From positions 284,244-348,243 of the forward strand of contig NZ_LIWB01000008.1 of NCBI RefSeq assembly GCF_001905725.1: a stretch of DNA of 64,000 bases. The letters are read 5' to 3'. The notes beneath the pieces were generated by a model that saw only the letters and a program-made list of their open reading frames with translations, made no database searches and had not been told where the DNA came from. The position numbers and the translations under genes are program-made. Positions 8,064 to 15,412 of the stretch are shown piece by piece (position 1 is the stretch's first letter; every line of letters starts with the position of its first letter). Source of the DNA: Streptomyces sp. CB02400 (GTDB taxonomy: Bacteria > Actinomycetota > Actinomycetes > Streptomycetales > Streptomycetaceae).

Positions 8064-8609
8064 ATGGATCCTCGGGGGAACACACTCAAGCTCACAGTGG
8101 TCTCGGCACTCGTCGTCCTCACCCTCACCGGTTTCTCGACCGGCCGCGGCCACGGCGGCAGCAGCGGTGACGGGGGCGGCGGCTGCAGCAGTTCCAGCCA
8201 GAACCACGACTCGTCGTCGGGCTCGGGGGGCGGTTCACACCACGACTACGACGATGACGACGACTACGGCTCCGGCGGCGACTACGGTTCCGACGACTAC
8301 GGCGACGCGGGGGACGGCGGCGGAAGCGCTTCCTCGTCCGAGCAGGGCGCCCTGGTGTCCCTGGTGGACTGCGCCTCGAAGGAGACCCCGTACGCCACGG
8401 TCGAGGTCGCCAACCAGAACACCACGGACGGCGTCTTCACCGTCACCGTGAGGTTCGAGGACGAGACCGGCGCGGAGGTCCTCACCCGCTCCCAGGACGT
8501 CGCCGTACCCGGGTCCGAGACGGTGCCGGTCCGGGTGGAGATCGGCGACGAGGACGTGACCCGGATCGCCGCATGCGAACCCGACATGATCGCCGAGCCG
8601 GCCGGCTGA
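8064..8609 (+). CDS. Low-complexity exported protein next to afsK
   Basis: 181 residues. A short basic N-terminus and hydrophobic stretch (LTVVSALVVLTLTGFSTG) look like a signal or anchor sequence. A Gly/Ser/Asp/Tyr-rich tract of about 70 residues (HHDYDDDDDYGSGGDYG) follows, then a compact C-terminal domain (about 95-175) with two cysteines (VDCASKE and AACEPD) and a beta-rich pattern (YATVEVANQNTTDGVFTVTVRF). It resembles the hypothetical protein that lies between afsK and afsS in S. coelicolor (from memory). Function unknown; an envelope-associated protein is the likeliest reading. TAGCCT ends 7 nt before the ATG, so the transcript may be leaderless, although GAGG could serve as a close ribosome binding site. 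Confidence 0.8.
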   Translation: MDPRGNTLKLTVVSALVVLTLTGFSTGRGHGGSSGDGGGGCSSSSQNHDSSSGSGGGSHHDYDDDDDYGSGGDYGSDDYGDAGDGGGSASSSEQGALVSLVDCASKETPYATVEVANQNTTDGVFTVTVRFEDETGAEVLTRSQDVAVPGSETVPVRVEIGDEDVTRIAACEPDMIAEPAG

Positions 8610-8639
8610 TCCGACCGGGGATCACAGGTGGCCCAACGG

Positions 8640-9285
8640 TCACTCGGAACCAACGGGAGGACCACCTCCCCCCGCCCTCAGCCAGACCAACGAGGCACGG
8701 ATCTCATCGATCATGGCCCCGGCCCCCCTCGAACACCTCCGCCGCTCCGAAGCGCAGGACGTGCCGGACTTCCGGGCAGCGGGTGATCTCGTTGAAGCGG
8801 GCCATGTCCCGGCGGTGGGCCTCTCGGGTGCCGTGGTAGGCGTAGCCCTCGATCTCCACGGCGAGTCCCTCGGCCCGGAACAGGAAGTCCAGGTAGCGGC
8901 GTCGGCCGCTCGGCGTGCGGACCTCGACCTGGGTTTCCGGTCGTAGACCGGCGTCGAGCATGCGGAGGCGTGCGACCGTCTCCGCGGGCGATCCGGACTC
9001 ACGGTCGACGAGCCTCAGCCATTCCCGCGCCCGGTTGCTGCCCAGGAGTGGTGCCTCCAGCGCGACGGAGAGTGCGGCCGGGGCGATGAGGGGCGGTCGA
9101 CGCACTCCGCCGACCCTGCGGTGGCCGAGCGCGGACTCCACGGCCACCAAGGCGTCGTCCCGACCGCCGTTTCGAAGCAGATCGGCGAGGGTTCGAGGGA
9201 CGTCGGTGACGCGCAGCCCGCCTCGGTACTGGACATCCGCCTCGGCAAGGGGCAGACGGTGCACGGCCCTCGCCGCCCACGGCAT
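8640..9285 (-). pseudogene. DUF559/AbiEi-like endonuclease-fold protein, truncated and frameshifted
   Basis: From about 9285 leftward the frame encodes a recognisable actinobacterial protein: RGLRVTDVPRTLADLL-like, ESALGHRRVGGV, then the restriction-endonuclease-like core RRYLDFLFRAEGLAVEIEGYAYHG and HRRDMARFNEITRCPEVRHVLRFGAAEVFEG. Two lesions are seen. The usual N-terminal winged-helix region is missing beyond about 9285, and the frame there is antisense to another beheaded gene. Near 8717-8730 (a run of six C) the frame breaks: one frame stops at 8704, while the adjacent frame carries the expected end, AMIDEIRASLVWLRAGGG, to 8640. The family often occurs in conflict or toxin-antitoxin contexts. 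Almost certainly non-functional. Confidence 0.75.
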
Positions 9286-9427
9286 CACCCTGCCGTCCCT
9301 CCGTGCGGACCTGCCGAGCTTCGCCGGGTCGTACCGCCCGGCAGCCGGTCTGATCGCCCTCGGCAACTGCAACACGACCACGGCGCGTCGGCTGGCGGAG
9401 GTGCTTCGGAAGGCGGCGGAGGGGTGA
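9262..9427 (+). pseudogene. 5'-truncated short gene preceding an RsbW-like ATPase gene
   Basis: Only the last 54 or so codons are credible. They contain AHGITLPSLRADLPSFAG, then LIALGNCNTTTARRLAEVLR, and stop with a TGA overlapping the GTG of the next gene (GTGA). This ending matches, from memory, small Streptomyces proteins encoded just before anti-sigma-type ATPases. Upstream of about 9262 the frame is only the antisense of the DUF559-like pseudogene, so the 5' end has been lost. The coupled stop/start supports that it was once a real operon partner. Confidence 0.6.
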
Positions 9428-9975
9428 CCGCGCTGGAACGGGTTCTTCCTGCCCTCCAGATCGGCCTGCTCGCCGTCCCCGAGGCGGTTCCCGAACTGCG
9501 GCGAGCCGTGCGCCAGTGGCTGGACGAGCCGTGCGCCGATGTTCAGCTCCGCGTAGCGGAACCGGTGAGCAATGTGATCCGTCACGTGGGGGAGGGGACT
9601 CCGGTACGCGTCCGCGTGGCCCGCACGGGCACGCACATCCGCGTCGAGGTCACCGCCCCCGACCCGCACACGCTGCCCGTACTCCGCCGAGCCGACGCGG
9701 AGGCCGAACAGGGGCGGGGGCTGTCACTGCTCGACGCGGTGGTGTGCCGGTGGGGAGTGGACCACGGGGGCGAGGGCAAGACGGTGTGGTGCGAGCTGGA
9801 CGGTACGCAGGTCAGGGCGGGGCGTACGACGATGGGGCCGAGGTTTCCCTCGGCCCCGTCGGTGGTCGGGCCAGGCGTCAGGGCGTGTTGGTGTCGAGGG
9901 GCACCACGACACCGTCCTGCGGGCTCACCGGTGCGTGGTTGTCGGCCAACGCCGGACTCGCGACGGCGCCGGTGA
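9424..9975 (+). CDS. RsbW-like ATP-binding (GHKL) regulatory protein
   Basis: 183 residues as read. The first 125 or so form an anti-sigma-type GHKL ATPase fold: an N-box-like AEPVSNVIRHVG, a glycine box DAEAEQGRGLSLLDAV, and a closing strand KTVWCELDG. Such proteins bind anti-anti-sigma or sigma factors, or serve as orphan regulators beside XRE/DUF397 pairs. The GTG overlaps the stop of the truncated gene upstream. The last 50 or so residues are odd. They run antisense through a terminator hairpin (9834-9857) and the 3' end of the opposing peptide gene, and they are Arg/Pro-rich, so the original stop was probably lost. Confidence 0.7.
   Translation: MTALERVLPALQIGLLAVPEAVPELRRAVRQWLDEPCADVQLRVAEPVSNVIRHVGEGTPVRVRVARTGTHIRVEVTAPDPHTLPVLRRADAEAEQGRGLSLLDAVVCRWGVDHGGEGKTVWCELDGTQVRAGRTTMGPRFPSAPSVVGPGVRACWCRGAPRHRPAGSPVRGCRPTPDSRRRR
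9834..9857 (-). terminator. Terminator of the small secreted peptide gene
   Basis: Perfect 10-bp inverted repeat GGGGCCGAGG / CCTCGGCCCC with loop TTTC, 21 nt past the stop codon (9878-9880) of the leftward peptide gene. It is embedded in the odd C-terminal extension of the opposing ATPase gene. Confidence 0.75.
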
Positions 9976-10024
9976 TGCCGAGGACCAGGGCGATGGTGGC
10001 GAGAGCCTTCTTGGTACGGGTCAT
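9878..10024 (-). CDS. Small secreted peptide with a DNHAP motif
   Basis: 48 residues. A standard Sec signal peptide (MTRTKKALATIALVLGITGAVASPALA) ends in an AxA signal-peptidase site. The mature product would be about 21 residues, containing DNHAPVSPQD and LDTNTP. The D-[NS]-H-x-P-x-[PS]-P pattern echoes the repeats of AfsS, encoded 180 bp upstream in the same direction, yet this peptide would be exported. ATG 10024 is preceded by CAGGAGTCCCG, a good ribosome binding site; an upstream ATG at 10069 would bury the signal peptide. It has its own terminator. Function unknown; either an AfsS-derived exported relative or a chance likeness. Confidence 0.7.
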   Translation of the reverse strand: MTRTKKALATIALVLGITGAVASPALADNHAPVSPQDGVVVPLDTNTP

Positions 10025-10207
10025 CGGGACTCCTGTTGTGGGAGAGCGGATCCGTACGGAAAGTGACATCAGGACGAGCGCAGCCAGTTGTTCGAGTGAT
10101 GCGAACGGTTCGCGTCAAAGGTTGACCAGGAACCCGTGCGGACACACGTCGGCCGCGACGGCTCCCCCTCCGCGCCGCCGCGGCCGATCCCCGTGCGGGA
10201 AGGACGG

Positions 10208-10408
10208 CTACTTGCCGTCGAGGTCCAGGGCGGGCGGGGCCGGCATGTGGCTGTCGAGCGTGGTGATCGCGTCGTCCTGCGGCGGGGTCGATACGTGACT
10301 GTCCTGAGTGGTGGCCGTGCCGTCCTTCGGCGGGGCCGGCATGTGACTGTCGAGCGTCGTGATGGCGTCGCGCTCGGCTTCTTCGTTGCTGTTCGCGGTG
10401 TTGCTCAT
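10208..10408 (-). CDS. afsS: AfsS (AfsR2) sigma-like secondary-metabolism activator
   Basis: 66 residues, close to the 63 of S. coelicolor AfsS, and placed directly downstream of afsR as there. Three imperfect 13-14-residue repeats are visible: DAITTLDSHMPAPP, GTATTQDSHVSTPP and DAITTLDSHMPAPP. They are the family hallmark (T-T-x-D-x-H-M-P-x-P-P). AfsS is a small global activator whose overexpression raises antibiotic production; its molecular mechanism is unsettled. ATG 10408 is preceded by GGGGG 9 nt away. AfsR normally activates this gene, and a matching direct-repeat box is present upstream (10584-10600), with a strong hairpin in between. Confidence 0.93.
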   Translation of the reverse strand: MSNTANSNEEAERDAITTLDSHMPAPPKDGTATTQDSHVSTPPQDDAITTLDSHMPAPPALDLDGK

Positions 10409-10450
10409 GACTGCAAGCCCCCATGGAATTGACGGAGCGACGGGCAAGTG

Positions 10451-10492
10451 ACGCCTGTTCGGCGATTCCCCCGCAGGTCGCCGAACAGGCGT
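10451..10492 (-). terminator. 15-bp hairpin between afsR and afsS
   Basis: Perfect inverted repeat ACGCCTGTTCGGCGA / TCGCCGAACAGGCGT with a 12-nt loop. It lies 119 nt past the afsR stop codon and 43 nt before the afsS start, both genes being leftward. It may end afsR transcripts. If afsS is transcribed from the box at 10584-10600, it would also lie in the afsS leader and could attenuate it. Confidence 0.75.
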
Positions 10493-10583
10493 TGTGGGGG
10501 TCGCTCACCCTACAGGTGAACCCCCGACGACCCATCTGCCCCCCGACGCGACGGATCGATGAACTGAGAGTGGCAGTCGCCCA

Positions 10584-10600
10584 TAAACGTTCGATGAACG
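10584..10600 (-). promoter_or_regulatory. Candidate AfsR (or PhoP-like) direct-repeat box for afsS
   Basis: On the minus strand CGTTCA and CGTTTA recur at an 11-nt pitch (CGTTCATCGAACGTTTA), with a looser AGTTCA 24 nt further on. AfsR and PhoP bind 11-nt direct repeats of this kind in the afsS promoter of S. coelicolor. The box lies just inside the afsR-afsS gap, next to the afsR stop. A convincing -10 element was not identified. Confidence 0.6.
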
Positions 10601-10610
10601 CCCGGTCGGC

Positions 10611-13568
10611 TCAGGCAGCTCCCACCGGCCGAAGCAATGTTCGCAGTTCAGCGGCTTCGGGTGCCGCGGACTGCTCGTAGATGGTCAGAGCATCGCGCCA
10701 GCACGCACGCGCGCGATCGGTCTGGCCGAGAGCGCTGAGGGAACGCCCCAGAAGCGTGAGGATGTTGGCTCGCATCCAGTCCCCACCGATGCTCCCCGTC
10801 GTCAGCGCCTGTTCGGCGTGCTGTGCCGCCTGAGCCGGCCGATGAGCCGAGAGGTGGACCTGGGCGATGCGGAAGTGGGTGGCTCCCTCCCACAGACGCT
10901 GCCGGTTCTCCACGAAGGTCTGAAGGGCGGTGGACAGCTCATTCAACGCCTCGACCTGACGCGCCGCGTGGCTGAGCGCGATGCCGAGGGCGTACCGGGC
11001 GTTGGCCAGCCGGAAGGTCAGCCCGAGCTCGTCGTAGATGGTGATTCCCTGGCGGACCAGATCGATCCCCGAGGTGGTGCGTCCCACCAATACGAGGACA
11101 CGCGAGAGGTTGCAGAGCGCGCTCGCCTCACCGGGCCGGTTGCCGTCGGACCGGAACGCCGCGATGGCTTCGAGGAGGTGGGCTTCACTGACGGCACGCT
11201 GGTTCTTGCAGTTGGCGATGATGCCCTGCTCGTTATGGGCGTTGCCTCTCGTCCAGGGATCTCTGGTCCGGTTCCCGAGTTCGATGGCGATCTCGGCCTC
11301 CGTCCCTGCTTCGTCGAAGCGCCCGGCCCTGCTGAGGACTTGGGCCAGGGTCGTGCGCGCACGCGCCTCCGCGTGCGCGTCTCCCGCGGCTGCGGTGGCG
11401 TCCCTCGCAGCGAACGCGGCCGCCTCGTAGCTGAGTGAACTCGCTCCCGATTCCGCCAGGTCCTTCGAAGCGAGCAAGAGGTCGACACCACGCCGCAGCG
11501 TGCCCGGCCTCAGGGACTGCCGGACACACGCCAGGATGCAGGCGGACTCGGAGTGGAGCCAGTCCAGCGCGTTGACGTCGTCGCTGAACTCCTTGCCCGG
11601 GAACTCGGTGGGCTCCAGGTGGTCCACGGTCCGGTCCCCCGGCCGTTCGATCGCGTACACCCCCGCCGCCGTGGCCAGATAGAAGTCCAGCAACCGCGAC
11701 AACGCCGCCCCCCGCTCACTAGGCGGCTGCTCGTCCCTCTCCGCACACGCACGCGCGTAGAGCCGCACCAGGTCGTGGAACCGGTACCGCCCAGGCGCCG
11801 CCGACTCCAGCAGGGACGTGTCCACCAGGGACTCCAGCAGGTCCTCCGTGTCCTCCGCCGGCAGGTCCAGTACCGCCGCTGCCGCCGCGAGGGAGATGTC
11901 CGGGCCGTCCGCCAGGCCCAGCAGCCGGAATGCGCGGGCCTGGGCCGGTTCCAGCTGTCCGTAACCCAGTTCGAAGGTCGCCTTGACCGCCAGGTCACCC
12001 GCCTGGAGTTCGTCCAGGCGGCGGCGTTCGTCCGCGAGTTTCGCCGCCAGGACCGAGACCGTCCAGGTGCGCCTCGCCGCCAGGCGGGACGCCGCGATGC
12101 GGATCGCCAGCGGCAGGAAGCCGCACGCCGCCACCACGTCCAGGGCGGCCTCGCGCTCCGACGCGACCCGCTCCTCGCCGACGATCTTCGTGAAGAGGGA
12201 CAGCGCCTCGTCCGGTGACATCACGTCCAGGTCGATCAGGTGCGCCCCGGCCAGGTCCACCATCCGCACCCGCGACGTCACCAGCGCCGCGCAGCCCGCC
12301 GTCCCCGGCAGCAGAGGCCTCACCTGTGCCGCGTCACGCGCGTTGTCCAGCAGGACCAGCACCTTGCGGCCGTCCAGGACCGAGCGGTACAGCGCCGCCC
12401 GCTCCTCCATCGAGTCCGGGATCGCCGAGTCCGCCGTGCCGAGGGCACGCAGGAAGGAGCCCAGGACCGTCTCCGGCTCCGCCGACCTCGCGCCGGCGCC
12501 CTGGAGGTCGACGTACAACTGACCGTCGGGGAAGGCCGACCGCGCGCCGTGTGCCACGTGCACCGCCAGTGTCGTCTTGCCGACGCCGCCGATGCCCGCC
12601 AGCGCCGACACCGCCATCACCTGGCCCTCCGCGCCGGACGCCGACGCCAGTACGTCGCTCAGCTCCCGTACGAAGGACGCGCGGCCCGTGAAGTCCGGCA
12701 CCGTCGCCGGGAGCTGGGCCGGGCGGACGGGGACCGCCACCGGTTCCGCCATGGGGGCCGAGGGTTCCGCGAGGCCCGGGTCGGCCTGGAGGATGCGTTG
12801 CTGGAGGTCCTGCAGATCCGGGCGCGGATCGACGCCGAGTTCGTCGGCGAGGAGGCGGCGGGTGTCCGCGTACACCGCGAGGGCCTCCGCCTGGCGGCCG
12901 CTGCGGTAGAGCGCCAGCATGAGCAGTTCCCGCAGCCGCTCCCGCAGCGGGTGCGCCGCCGTCAGGGCCGTCAGTTCCGAGACCGCCTCCGCGTGGCATC
13001 CCTGCTCCAGGTCCATGTCCAGGCGGGATTCGAGCAGTTGGAGCCGCCACTCCTCCAGGCGGACCCGCTGGGCCTCCGCGTACGGGCCCGGCACCCCGGC
13101 CAGCGTCTCGCCGTCCCACAGGGACAGGGCCCGGCTCAGTACCTCCCGCGCGCGGCACAGGTCCCCGGTGTTCCGGGCCTTCTCCGCCTCCGCCGCCAGT
13201 TCCTGCGCCGCCGCGAGATCCAGCGCGCCCTCGCCGAGCCCGCGCACCGCGTAGCCGCCGGACTCGCTGACCAGCACCCCGGGGTCCAGCACCTTCCGCA
13301 GCCGGGAGGCGTACGTACGCACCGCCGCCAGCGCCTGGGAGGGGGGTTCCTCGCCCCACAGGGCGTCGATCAGTTCGGCCGCCGTGGCCGTACGGCCCTC
13401 GCGCAGCAGCAGGGCGGCGAGCAGGGCGCGTTGCTGGGGGCTGCCGGTGGCGACGGGCTCGTCGTCGCGCCAGGCGCGCACCGGGCCGAGCACGCCGAAG
13501 CGCAGCACCTCGGGCTCCGTCGAGGAGCCGGGACGCCGCTGCTCCGGTCCTCGCGGCACACTGTCCAT
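10611..13568 (-). CDS. afsR: AfsR, SARP-NB-ARC-TPR global regulator
   Basis: 985 residues (S. coelicolor AfsR is about 993). Order of domains: an OmpR-like winged helix (about 25-110: LRFGVLGPVRAWRDDEPV, PQQRALLAALLLREGRTAT, AVRTYASRLRKVL), a bacterial transcriptional activation domain (about 115-260), an NB-ARC ATPase (about 290-600) with P-loop GIGGVGKTT near 324-332 and Walker B VLVLLDNARD, then tetratricopeptide repeats to the end. AfsK phosphorylates AfsR on Ser/Thr; the phosphorylated form binds the afsS promoter and recruits RNA polymerase. ATG 13568 follows AGGGGGA by 5-6 nt. The C-terminal TPR part looks more divergent than the strongly conserved first 600 residues. Confidence 0.97.
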   Translation of the reverse strand: MDSVPRGPEQRRPGSSTEPEVLRFGVLGPVRAWRDDEPVATGSPQQRALLAALLLREGRTATAAELIDALWGEEPPSQALAAVRTYASRLRKVLDPGVLVSESGGYAVRGLGEGALDLAAAQELAAEAEKARNTGDLCRAREVLSRALSLWDGETLAGVPGPYAEAQRVRLEEWRLQLLESRLDMDLEQGCHAEAVSELTALTAAHPLRERLRELLMLALYRSGRQAEALAVYADTRRLLADELGVDPRPDLQDLQQRILQADPGLAEPSAPMAEPVAVPVRPAQLPATVPDFTGRASFVRELSDVLASASGAEGQVMAVSALAGIGGVGKTTLAVHVAHGARSAFPDGQLYVDLQGAGARSAEPETVLGSFLRALGTADSAIPDSMEERAALYRSVLDGRKVLVLLDNARDAAQVRPLLPGTAGCAALVTSRVRMVDLAGAHLIDLDVMSPDEALSLFTKIVGEERVASEREAALDVVAACGFLPLAIRIAASRLAARRTWTVSVLAAKLADERRRLDELQAGDLAVKATFELGYGQLEPAQARAFRLLGLADGPDISLAAAAAVLDLPAEDTEDLLESLVDTSLLESAAPGRYRFHDLVRLYARACAERDEQPPSERGAALSRLLDFYLATAAGVYAIERPGDRTVDHLEPTEFPGKEFSDDVNALDWLHSESACILACVRQSLRPGTLRRGVDLLLASKDLAESGASSLSYEAAAFAARDATAAAGDAHAEARARTTLAQVLSRAGRFDEAGTEAEIAIELGNRTRDPWTRGNAHNEQGIIANCKNQRAVSEAHLLEAIAAFRSDGNRPGEASALCNLSRVLVLVGRTTSGIDLVRQGITIYDELGLTFRLANARYALGIALSHAARQVEALNELSTALQTFVENRQRLWEGATHFRIAQVHLSAHRPAQAAQHAEQALTTGSIGGDWMRANILTLLGRSLSALGQTDRARACWRDALTIYEQSAAPEAAELRTLLRPVGAA

Positions 13569-13693
13569 GCAGTCCCCCTATGCATCCTGAGCAACTACGC
13601 CAGTTTGCCTTGTTCATGGCAGATGCGTCAGCCGTGCGAGACGGCGATCACATGGGGAGCGGCGGGCCGTCACCGGGCCCACACAGTTCGTCC

Positions 13694-14089
13694 TCAGTCG
13701 TCCAGATCCACCCGCACCGTCAGCAGCCCCGCCCCGAAGGCCCGCACGGCGGCGCTGTTGAAGCGGGGCAGGGTGCGCAGCCGGGCCAGGGGATCGTCGT
13801 CGGGCAGGAGACGGGCGGTGCCGGTGTGCCAGCGGCCCCGGACGCGCACCCGCACCCGGGGGTCCGCCTGGATGTTGCGGACGTACTGCGACCGCTCGCC
13901 GAACTCCGACACCAGCCAGAACGAGCCGCCGACCCGACGCCCGCCCACCGGGGTCCGGCGGGGCAGGCCGGAGACGCGGCCCGTGGTCTCCAGCAGGGTC
14001 TGGAACGGCATCCGGCGCAGGACCGGATTCCCGATCCGGCGCTGGAACGCGGTGGCCGCCCGGTATTTGCGTTCGGCGCGAGAAGTCAT
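13694..14089 (-). CDS. Nitroreductase/deazaflavin-dependent (Ddn-like) oxidoreductase
   Basis: 131 residues with the split-barrel fold of F420H2-dependent Ddn-type enzymes: LETTGRVSGLPRRTPVGGRR, FWLVSEFGERSQYVRNIQADPRVRVRVRGRWH and GTARLLPDDDP. These blocks bind the deazaflavin cofactor. Natural substrates are mostly unknown (quinones and other reducible small molecules in mycobacterial members). An N-terminal RAERKYRAATAFQRR amphipathic segment may associate with the membrane. It lies 125 bp past the afsR start, same strand. fbiC, which makes the cofactor precursor, is nearby. Confidence 0.85.
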   Translation of the reverse strand: MTSRAERKYRAATAFQRRIGNPVLRRMPFQTLLETTGRVSGLPRRTPVGGRRVGGSFWLVSEFGERSQYVRNIQADPRVRVRVRGRWHTGTARLLPDDDPLARLRTLPRFNSAAVRAFGAGLLTVRVDLDD

Positions 14090-14194
14090 CGTGCTGTGAG
14101 CCTACCGGCGGCCCGGGAGGACGGGGCCGGTGCTGTGCGACCTTTGTACGGAGCGGCGAACTGCCGTGCGGAAGAAGGGGATCGGCAGCAGACC

Positions 14195-14401
14195 ATGAGA
14201 TTCGCCTGGTTCGTCTGGGTCGTCCGGCACATCAACGAGTTCGGTTTCAGCCATGGCCTCCTGAAAGGCGCGATCGGAACGGTCGCCGTGCTGATCACGG
14301 CCGCGCTGCTCGGCTTCGCGCTGCACCGCCACCGGCCGGCCGACCTGGCCGTCGGCGGTGTCACGGCGGTCGTGGGGATCGGCTGGCTGGCCTTCCACTG
14401 A
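14195..14401 (+). CDS. Small two-helix membrane protein
   Basis: 68 residues starting MRFAWFVWVVRHINEFGFSH. Two hydrophobic segments (GAIGTVAVLITAALLGFAL and DLAVGGVTAVVGIGWLAF) flank a short charged loop (HRHRPAD). An AGAAGGGG lies upstream of ATG 14195 at slightly long spacing. It is divergent from the Ddn-like gene. No family or function is recognised; the membrane topology and start are the only supported statements. Confidence 0.6.
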   Translation: MRFAWFVWVVRHINEFGFSHGLLKGAIGTVAVLITAALLGFALHRHRPADLAVGGVTAVVGIGWLAFH

Positions 14402-14505
14402 GCGGAGGAAAGAGGAGCCGCAAGGGGGTTCCGACCGGTCGGTATGGACAGGAGGGGTCCGCACGGGTATTGATGGGACAGTCGTCCGCGTACGAAAGGC
14501 CGCTC

Positions 14506-15366
14506 ATGCGCATCGCCGTCACGATCTTCCTCACCGACGAGACGATCACCCCGGTCCGGCTCGCCCGTGAGCTGGAGCAGCGTGGGTTCGCCGGCCTGTA
14601 TCTGCCGGAGCACACGCACATCCCCGTCGAGCGGACCAGCCCGTACCCGGCGGGCGGGGAGCTGCCGAGGGAGTACGGCCGCACCCTCGACCCCTTCGTC
14701 GCGCTCGGTCAGGCCGCCGCCGTCACCGAGCGGCTGGGGCTCGGCACCGGCATCACGCTCGCCGCGCAGCACGACCCGATCGACCTGGCCAAGCAGGTCG
14801 CGACCCTCGATCACCTCTCCGGGGGCCGGTTCACGCTCGGGCTCGGCTTCGGCTGGAACGTGGAGGAGGCCGCCGACCACGGCGTGGAGTGGCGTACCCG
14901 GCGTGAGCTGGTCCGGGACCGGATGGGGCTGATGCGGGCGCTGTGGTCGGAGGAACCGACGCCTTACGAGGGGGAGTTCGGGAGCGTACGGGCGAGCTTC
15001 GCACACCCCAAACCGGTGCGGAAGCCGCGCGGTCCGGTGGTCGGGCCGCGCACGCTGGTCGGCGGGGCGGCGGGGCCGAAGCTGTTCGGGAACATCTGTG
15101 AGTACGCCGACGGCTGGCTGCCGATCGGCGGGCGGGGCCTGACGGAGGCGCTGCCCGCGCTCCGTACCGCCTGGGCCGACGCGGGCCGCGATCCCGGCGC
15201 CCTCCAGGTCGTGCCGTACGCCGTGCGTCCCAGCGCGGGCAAGCTGGCCCACTTCGCGGAGCTGGGCATCGAGGAGGTCGTGGTGCAGCTTCCGCCGGAG
15301 GGGGAGGCGGGGGTGCTGCGGGCGCTGGACGCGTTCCAGGCATTCGTGGGCGGGGAAGAGGCCTGA
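14506..15366 (+). CDS. LLM-class F420-dependent oxidoreductase
   Basis: 286 residues with the luciferase-like TIM-barrel pattern: GLYLPEHTHIPVERTSPYP, LGTGITLAAQHDPIDLAKQVATLDHLSGGRFTLGLGFGW, and LVGGAAGPKLFGNICEYADGWLPIGG. This TIGR03619-type group uses reduced F420 (or FMN) for hydride transfer to unknown substrates. ATG 14506 (MRIAVTIF) follows AAAGG at 6 nt. It precedes fbiC by 46 bp in the same direction, which supports the F420 assignment, though a separate promoter for fbiC is likely. Confidence 0.88.
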   Translation: MRIAVTIFLTDETITPVRLARELEQRGFAGLYLPEHTHIPVERTSPYPAGGELPREYGRTLDPFVALGQAAAVTERLGLGTGITLAAQHDPIDLAKQVATLDHLSGGRFTLGLGFGWNVEEAADHGVEWRTRRELVRDRMGLMRALWSEEPTPYEGEFGSVRASFAHPKPVRKPRGPVVGPRTLVGGAAGPKLFGNICEYADGWLPIGGRGLTEALPALRTAWADAGRDPGALQVVPYAVRPSAGKLAHFAELGIEEVVVQLPPEGEAGVLRALDAFQAFVGGEEA

Positions 15367-15400
15367 CGTGGACGGGGAAGGGCCCTGATCACGCCGAACG

Positions 15401-15406
15401 TATGCT
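15401..15406 (+). promoter_or_regulatory. -10 box of a likely leaderless fbiC transcript
   Basis: TATGCT ends 6 nt before the fbiC ATG, which has no proper ribosome binding site. Transcription would therefore start at or next to the start codon. No clear -35 element. Confidence 0.45.
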
Positions 15407-15412
15407 CAAAGG

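Noticed and set aside
9834..9975. Real functional C-terminus for the RsbW-like ATPase
   Set aside because: The stretch crosses a terminator hairpin and the antisense of the peptide gene and looks like stop-codon loss, so no domain is assigned to it.
10611..13568. Pathway-specific SARP of a biosynthetic cluster
   Set aside because: Length, domain order, adjacency to afsS and afsK fit the global regulator AfsR, and no biosynthetic core genes are nearby.
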